DNA of 34,770 nt from an uncultured Bacilli bacterium (GTDB lineage Bacteria; Bacillota_I; Bacilli_A; RF39; UBA660). Shown piece after piece: positions 30,767 through 34,770 of this stretch. A program made the translations under genes and the position numbers. The stretch lies in assembly GCA_944363775.1 (NCBI GenBank), contig CALVVE010000003.1, forward strand, positions 1-34,770, in the 5' to 3' direction. The stretch's first letter is position 1. Every line of letters begins with the position of its first letter. The notes under the pieces are model-generated. The model was given only the letters and a program-made list of their open reading frames with translations. It was not told the origin of the DNA and searched no databases.

Positions 30767-30778
30767 AATAACATAATA

Positions 30779-30869
30779 TGGCGGAGTAGGAGAGATTTGA
30801 ACTCTCGCGCCAGTTGCCCGACCTACACCCTTAGCAGGGGCGCCTCTTCAGCCTCTTGAGTACTACTCC
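30779..30869 (-). tRNA. tRNA-Ser (anticodon GCT)
   Basis: 91 nt including encoded CCA, with the long variable arm of a serine tRNA. On the minus strand: acceptor GGAGTAG with CTACTCC, discriminator G, anticodon loop CTGCTAA (GCT, reading AGC/AGT), T-arm with GTTCAAATC. It stands convergent to recA, and the recA terminator hairpin lies beyond its 3' end. Confidence 0.95.
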
Positions 30870-30886
30870 GTGTGCCTACATGTATA

Positions 30887-30915
30887 ATTTTACCTAAATT
30901 TACAGCTTATGTCAA
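30887..30915 (-). promoter_or_regulatory. Promoter of tRNA-Ser
   Basis: On the minus strand -35 TTGACA (30915-30910), 17-bp spacer, -10 TAAAAT (30892-30887), 17 bases before the tRNA 5' end. Confidence 0.75.
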
Positions 30916-30994
30916 GAATATTAGTATTATTTTTAAAAATAATTGTGTTTAAAAATAATTTTTGGTATTATAATATGAATGAATGGTGATGTGT

Positions 30995-31294
30995 ATGAAA
31001 AATATTTTCTTATATTTATTAATAACTTTACAAACTTTTTTAATAGTATTTTTTATACTTAGTTTTAATAATTTATCTAAATTAACAAAAGAAGAAGAAA
31101 AGTATAAAGAATCTTATGTAGATTATGAAGAAAAATTAAAAAAAGAACAAGAAACTAAAGATAGTTTGAATGAAGAAATTAACAATTTGAATAGTGAATT
31201 AAATAATAAACAAGAGTTAAATAAAAATTTAAATAGTGTAGTTGATATGAATAAAAAGCGTAAACAAAGTTTAGAAGAGAGTGTAAATAAATAG
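30995..31294 (+). CDS. Small membrane-anchored coiled-coil protein, 99 aa
   Basis: The product has one N-terminal membrane segment (IFLYLLITLQTFLIVFFILSF, about residues 4-24) and then a highly charged heptad-type coiled coil to the end (KEEEKYKESYVDYEEKLKKEQETKDSLNEEINNLNSELNNK). No catalytic motif. The topology resembles FtsL/DivIC-type or other bitopic septal proteins, but no signature supports that. The start is the ATG at 30995 with SD GGTGATGTGT; the in-frame ATGs at 30983 and 30989 sit on or before that SD. It ends one base before the deacetylase start codon (stop TAG, then T, then ATG), so the two are coupled. The deacetylase has the same TM-plus-coiled-coil layout at its N-terminus, so the pair may form a heteromeric coiled coil at the membrane. 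Confidence 0.78.
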   Translation: MKNIFLYLLITLQTFLIVFFILSFNNLSKLTKEEEKYKESYVDYEEKLKKEQETKDSLNEEINNLNSELNNKQELNKNLNSVVDMNKKRKQSLEESVNK

Positions 31295-31295
31295 T

Positions 31296-32231
31296 ATGAA
31301 TGAGTGGAAACGTTTAGTTTATGTATTATTAATATTATCTTGTATTTTATTTATATCACTTAATACTTATGTTTATTATTTAACTATTGAAACTAGTTCA
31401 AATGTAACTTATTTAAAGAAAGAAACAAAAAAGTTAAATGATTTAAAAGAAGAAAATAAAAAATTATTAGAGAAAAAAAATAATATTGAAAAAGATGTAC
31501 AAAAAAGCGATGAAGAAAATAAGAAAATTGAAAGTGAAATTAGTACTTTGGAAAAAGAAATTAAGGATCTAGAAAGCAAAGTTAATTCTTTGAATAAACA
31601 AAATAGTAGTAAAACAGTTTACTTTACTTTTGATGACGGACCTTCACCAAGAACAGAAGAAATATTAAATATTTTGGATAAATATCACGTTAAAGCAACA
31701 TTTTTTGTTACTAATCAAAGTGATCAATATAATTATTTAATTAAAAGAATGTATGATGAAGGACATACAATTGGTCTTCATACATATAGTCATAATTATA
31801 AAGAAATTTATGCGAGTGAAGATGCGTATTTTAATGATTTAAAAGCAATTCAAGATAAAGTTTATAATATTACCGGTATGCGTCCAGTGTTAATTCGTTT
31901 TCCTGGTGGTAGTTCAAATACTGTTAGTCGTTTTAATCCTGGTATCATGTCAAGATTAACTAAATTAGTTGAAGAAAGAGGTTTCTATTATTACGATTGG
32001 AATGTTGATAGTGGAGATGCTGCAGGTTATAATGAAGAAGCACAAATGAATATGATTTATACTTATTCACCAAAACATGATGTAATTAATCTTTTAATGC
32101 ATGATTCAACTTATAAATATGCGACTGTTAATTCATTAGAAAGTAAAATAAAATATTATTTAGATAATGGTTATACAATTGCTCCTTTAGATTCATCATC
32201 ACCTGGTATGCATCATATGGTAAATAATTAA
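31296..32231 (+). CDS. Membrane-anchored polysaccharide deacetylase (NodB domain)
   Basis: Probably removes N-acetyl groups from peptidoglycan or another envelope glycan (PgdA-like), acting outside the membrane. It is 311 aa. One membrane segment (about residues 8-29), a coiled coil (about 40-105), then the NodB domain: motif 1 YFTFDDGPSP (Asp113, Asp114), motif 2 HTYSH (His162, His166), motif 3 RFPGGSS (from Arg201), motif 4 YDWNVDSGD and motif 5 LLMHDS (His269). The metal and catalytic residues are complete, so it should be active. It lacks an SD of its own and starts one base after the preceding stop codon, so it relies on coupling. Deacetylated glycans resist lysozyme, a common trait of host-associated bacteria. 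Confidence 0.94.
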   Translation: MNEWKRLVYVLLILSCILFISLNTYVYYLTIETSSNVTYLKKETKKLNDLKEENKKLLEKKNNIEKDVQKSDEENKKIESEISTLEKEIKDLESKVNSLNKQNSSKTVYFTFDDGPSPRTEEILNILDKYHVKATFFVTNQSDQYNYLIKRMYDEGHTIGLHTYSHNYKEIYASEDAYFNDLKAIQDKVYNITGMRPVLIRFPGGSSNTVSRFNPGIMSRLTKLVEERGFYYYDWNVDSGDAAGYNEEAQMNMIYTYSPKHDVINLLMHDSTYKYATVNSLESKIKYYLDNGYTIAPLDSSSPGMHHMVNN

Positions 32232-32237
32232 GCATCA

Positions 32238-32246
32238 TGATATAAT
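32238..32246 (+). promoter_or_regulatory. Extended -10 promoter of the multi-pass membrane gene
   Basis: TGaTATAAT at 32238-32246, only 6 bases after the previous stop codon. SD GGTGGTAG and the ATG at 32262 follow. Confidence 0.65.
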
Positions 32247-32261
32247 TAATATGGTGGTAGT

Positions 32262-33056
32262 ATGAAAAAATTTCGTAATAATTTAAAAGAAGCCTATAAT
32301 GAAAGTAAAAGAAGTTCGATAATTGTTTATTTTATTCTAAGATTTTTAGTTATATTAACGATGATTAGACAATTTTTCTTACAAAATTATACTGATGTAG
32401 CATTATGTTTATTAACTTTGATACTTTTAATTTTACCTTTCTTTATTCAAAAAAGATTTAAAATAACATTTCCTAATTTATTAGAAATAATAATTCTATG
32501 TTTTATATTTAGTGCTGAAATATTAGGGGAGATTAATAATTTTTATGGACATATAAGTAATTGGGATACAATGTTGCATACTTTAAATGGTTTTTTAGCA
32601 GCTGGTATTGGATTTAGTTTAGTTGATTTACTTAATAAACATGCTAAATCAATTAATATGAGTCCTTTATTTGTGGCTATAGTAGCTTTCTCTTTTAGTA
32701 TGACAATTGGTGTAGTTTGGGAATTCTTTGAATATGGTATGGATAGATATATGGGATTTGATATGCAAAAGGATGTTATTGTTTCAAATATAAATACAGT
32801 TTATTTAGATGAAACTAACAGTAATAAAGTTGTAAAAATAGAAAATATTGATCATACTGTAATATATGATAGAGAAGGGAATGTTCTTACAACAGTTGAG
32901 AATGGTTATTTAGATGTAGGTATAAATGATACAATGAAAGATTTGTTTGTTAATTTTATTGGAGCAATTGTTTTTTGCTTCTTAGGATATTTATATTTAC
33001 TTAATGAAGATAAGTTTGATTTTGCAAAGAATTTTATAGTAACTTCAAAAAATTAA
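32262..33056 (+). CDS. Multi-pass membrane protein, YjdF-like
   Basis: 264 aa. Hydrophobic segments at about 22-39, 44-60, 70-87, 102-122, 132-155 and 226-248. Between segments 3 and 4 it carries SNWDTMLHTLNGFLAAGIGF, a D-x-x-L-H pattern in a helix that resembles the YjdF/DUF2238 family of membrane proteins; ~180-225 is a soluble extracellular or cytosolic insert (VVKIENIDHTVIYDREGNVLTTVENGYLDVG). No transporter class can be named. The family assignment is from memory and modest. SD GGTGGTAG. Its stop codon sits in what was the terminator loop, now the target site of the IS30-family element. Confidence 0.7.
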   Translation: MKKFRNNLKEAYNESKRSSIIVYFILRFLVILTMIRQFFLQNYTDVALCLLTLILLILPFFIQKRFKITFPNLLEIIILCFIFSAEILGEINNFYGHISNWDTMLHTLNGFLAAGIGFSLVDLLNKHAKSINMSPLFVAIVAFSFSMTIGVVWEFFEYGMDRYMGFDMQKDVIVSNINTVYLDETNSNKVVKIENIDHTVIYDREGNVLTTVENGYLDVGINDTMKDLFVNFIGAIVFCFLGYLYLLNEDKFDFAKNFIVTSKN

Positions 33057-33062
33057 TAAATT
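33049..33062 (+). repeat. Left copy of the 14-bp target duplication
   Basis: AAAATTAATAAATT, repeated at 34755-34768 on the other side of the IS. It includes the membrane gene stop codon (TAA 33054-33056). The right copy extends into AAAATT-AATA-AATTTT, an exact inverted repeat. Confidence 0.72.
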
Positions 33063-33064
33063 CG

Positions 33065-33092
33065 TGAATTAAAAAAGTAAATTCCAGTTTCA
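33065..33092 (+). repeat. IS left inverted repeat
   Basis: 28 bp, an exact reverse complement of 34726-34753. The next base inward differs. Confidence 0.9.
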
Positions 33093-33116
33093 TAAAGTGA
33101 AATGGAAATGTATGAG

Positions 33117-33141
33117 AAACGTCCATAATATGGGCGTTTTT
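33117..33141 (+). terminator. Terminator hairpin inside the IS left end
   Basis: Stem AAACGTCCA (33117-33125) with TGGGCGTTT (33131-33139; one G-T), 5-nt loop, T's to 33141. It would stop plus-strand transcription entering the IS from the membrane gene, replacing the terminator the insertion broke. Confidence 0.7.
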
Positions 33142-33322
33142 GAGTCTTTAATTAATTTGAAATTTTATAAAAATTAGTGTAATATATAGAATGTATTAGA
33201 AATTTTTCCACGACAAAAACACAAAAGGATATAGAATTTTTAAAAATGTAGGACTAAATTCCTTTTGTTAAATGTTTATTATTAGTGAATTATGTGGGTG
33301 TTTCTATGATACATAATAGAAT

Positions 33323-34607
33323 TTATTTATTCTTATTATGTTTTAGGAGATAAGGTTTTAGGACGACCTCATCTCTTTTTATTTCTTTAATATTTAATGA
33401 GTTAAGAATTTCTTTTCCTCTTTCTGGATTATCAAAAGTACTCATCATAAAACAAAAAACTTCATAAGGTGTTTTACCTTTTAAAGAATTTCTAGGAGTA
33501 GAGTTAATATGAGAAAACATTAAATCCAAATCATCTTGAGTAATATTAGATATATCTATTTCATTTGGAATAATATCTCTAATATAATTATGTGTGTTTT
33601 CAACATGTGGTTTTTGACTGGAACGATATGCATCACAGTAAAAAATATTTGTTCTAAATTCACCAGTATCTTGATTAAATTCGAATAAATCGACTTTTTC
33701 AAACTCTACACCTCTGTCAGTAAGAATTAAAGAGAATAACTCTCTATATAAATCATGACCTAATTTATTTTCTAAGTTGTCTAGTGTTTTAGCCATTGAC
33801 TCAGATGTTTTGTTTTCGTGAATAAAACCAATTATAATTCCAGAACCTTCAAAATAAAAAGTTTGAATATATGGGCCAGATTGACAATTTAAAACTGTAT
33901 CCATTTCTGTAGTAGGAACTTCTGGATTTTCTTCTTTAAATTTTAAATAATCTTTATATTTATGATTTTCATAATTAGCTGGTTCTTTTCTTGTATTTAT
34001 TGTTGAATTGTTTACGATTCACTTTTTCTTTTAAAGAAAAATTATCAATACCATAATTTTTAAAAACTCCCATTTCAATATAATTATAAAGAGTTTTAAT
34101 ACATTGTTTAATTTCTTTGTGAGAAGACTTAATTTGATAAAGGGATTGGCCTTGATCTAATAAAGGTTTAAGAATCCCAGCTAGTTCTTTAACTTCTAAA
34201 GTGGTCATATTAATCCCTTGTCTAAAATCAACTAAATCAAATTTATAATCTTTATCAGCAGTAGTGGCATAATAAAAATATTTATCTAAATGGCAAGTAG
34301 CCATTTTAGGACATTTATTACAAGCACCAGGAGATCTATCTCGTTTATTACATTTGATTTCTTCATATCTAGGGCATTGTTTTTTACAACCACCACATTA
34401 TTGTTTATGAATACAAATAGAAGGATAAATAAATTGATTTCTTGGTTTAAATGTTCTATGTTTTCTAATCTCTTTAGCAACAGTAGTAGGATCCTTTCCT
34501 ATAGTTCTAGCAATATCAACTTTGTTAGAACGATTTTCAATTCCAGCTTGAATAATTTTTCTTTCATCAAGTGTTAAATGTTTATTATCATATATTTGTT
34601 TTGACAT
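33323..34607 (-). pseudogene. IS30-family transposase, disrupted
   Basis: About 428 codons if read through. N-terminal part (34607-34398): HTH of the IS30 type, LTLDERKIIQAGIENRSNKVDIARTIGKDPTTVAKEIRKHR, then a TAA at 34400-34398. Middle part in the same frame (to 33975): Cys-rich CGGCKKQCP ... CNKCPKMATCHLDKYFYY, typical after the HTH. A frameshift then occurs near 33985-34000: the true frame resumes as RKEPANYENHKYKDYLKF upstream of MDTVLNCQSG. C-terminal part: rve/DDE domain with Asp in MDTVL, Asp in LILTDRGVEF and Glu in HVENTHNYIRD. Catalytic residues are intact, but one stop and one frameshift make it inactive. SD GTGAGG before the ATG at 34607. A programmed frameshift site is not apparent. 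Confidence 0.9.
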
Positions 34608-34649
34608 GTAATATACCTCACTTTCAAAATTGAAACACCCATGGGAATT

Positions 34650-34678
34650 ATTATATAAAAAAGAATTTAGTCTTACAA
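34650..34678 (-). promoter_or_regulatory. Transposase promoter overlapping a hairpin
   Basis: On the minus strand -35 TTGTAA (34678-34673), 17-bp spacer, -10 TATAAT (34655-34650), 43 bases before the ATG. The -35 box lies over the inner arm of the 34664-34711 hairpin. Confidence 0.68.
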
Positions 34679-34711
34679 ATTTATAACTGGAATTTGATGT
34701 AAGACTAAATT
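34664..34711 (-). terminator. Terminator-like hairpin at the IS right end
   Basis: A 13-bp perfect stem AATTTAGTCTTAC (34664-34676) with GTAAGACTAAATT (34699-34711), 22-nt loop. On the minus strand it is followed by C and six T, so it would stop transcription entering the transposase gene from outside. A related GTAGGACTAAATT lies near the left end (about 33248-33260). Confidence 0.75.
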
Positions 34712-34725
34712 TTATTTGTAAATAT

Positions 34726-34753
34726 TGAAACTGGAATTTACTTTTTTAATTCA
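34726..34753 (-). repeat. IS right inverted repeat
   Basis: 28 bp, an exact reverse complement of 33065-33092. Confidence 0.9.
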
Positions 34754-34754
34754 T

Positions 34755-34768
34755 AAAATTAATAAATT
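34755..34768 (+). repeat. Right copy of the 14-bp target duplication
   Basis: AAAATTAATAAATT, the same as 33049-33062; continued by TT it forms the inverted repeat AAAATT-AATA-AATTTT, which looks like the original terminator of the membrane gene. Confidence 0.72.
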
Positions 34769-34770
34769 TT

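Larger units (their letters stand above)
33063..34754. mobile_element. IS30-family insertion sequence, about 1.69 kb
   Basis: Bounded by 28-bp perfect inverted repeats: 33065-33092 (starts TGAATTAAAAAAGTAAATTC) and 34726-34753 (its reverse complement). A 14-bp direct repeat flanks it 1-2 bases outside. Inside is a minus-strand IS30-type transposase gene with an in-frame stop and a frameshift, its promoter, and hairpins at both ends. Near the right end ACTGGAATTT occurs twice (34686-34695 and inside the terminal repeat), a partial copy of the terminus. Perfect termini and a matching target repeat suggest recent arrival, although the transposase is dead. Confidence 0.9.

Noticed and set aside
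34290-34577. Plus-strand frame opposite the transposase
   Set aside because: Antisense shadow; the minus strand has clear IS30 homology.
33323-34607. Programmed frameshift producing a full transposase
   Set aside because: There is also an in-frame TAA, and the shift region has no clear slippery heptamer with a downstream structure.
1-34770. Mycoplasma-type code (TGA = Trp)
   Set aside because: TGA ends sufS, the antitoxin and the small ORF at sensible places, and Trp residues in ileS and elsewhere are TGG.
1-34770. CRISPR array
   Set aside because: No regularly spaced direct repeats were seen, and no cas gene.

Overview
The window is a very AT-rich bacterial chromosome segment (roughly a quarter G+C by eye). 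It uses the standard code: TGA acts as a stop (for example sufS, the antitoxin and a 36-residue small ORF) and Trp is TGG. The markers point to a low-GC Gram-positive (Bacillota) lineage: a T-box before ileS, an L19 leader, a Bacillus-type (class B-like) RNase P RNA, SepF, DivIVA, GpsB, a SigK/SigE-type sigma factor, the sufC-D-S order, and the synteny sepF-divIVA-ileS, gpsB-rnpB and rodZ-pgsA-recA. I infer an uncultured, small-genome Bacilli-type gut bacterium. That placement is an inference and no species is claimed.

Layout. 1-965 is the end of pyruvate kinase. 1018-3554 holds an unknown gene, recX, a DinJ/YafQ-type toxin-antitoxin pair with a palindromic operator, and a HIT hydrolase on the minus strand. 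3600-3665 carries three consecutive hairpins. 3756-6523 is a short suf operon (sufC, a short SufB/D-like gene, sufS). 6583-9773 is ftsK/spoIIIE with two unknown membrane genes. 9781-10765 is leader-rplS-lepB. 10789-12600 is a decayed accessory patch: the tail of a pilin-like protein gene, and dinD lying between the two halves of a broken KilA-N gene. 12655-17302 is prepilin, sepF, divIVA, T-box and ileS. 17307-20078 (minus) is the sigma factor and a large LCP-PASTA protein. 20320 is tRNA-Cys. 20510-26596 (minus) is an accessory block: an 869-aa HEXXH protein, a GNAT, a second HEXXH protein, and an overlapping HD-hydrolase/deoxyribosyltransferase-like pair. 26735-33056 is a ZIP transporter, a 36-aa small ORF, gpsB, RNase P RNA, rodZ-like, pgsA, recA with a LexA-type operator, tRNA-Ser, two membrane-anchored coiled-coil proteins (one a polysaccharide deacetylase) and a multi-pass membrane protein. 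33063-34754 is an IS30-family element with 28-bp perfect inverted repeats and a broken transposase. It sits inside a transcription terminator that it has duplicated.

Regulatory architecture is unusually compact. Many genes are separated by 40-60 bp containing an intrinsic terminator, an extended -10 box (TGnTATAAT), an SD of the GGTGAT type and the start codon. In several genes the stop codon is itself inside the terminator hairpin. The best candidates for something undescribed are the 20.5-26.6 kb minus-strand accessory block (two predicted zinc metalloproteins and the HD/NDT-like pair), the KilA-N gene split by dinD, the tandem hairpins upstream of sufC, and the IS that duplicated an intrinsic terminator.
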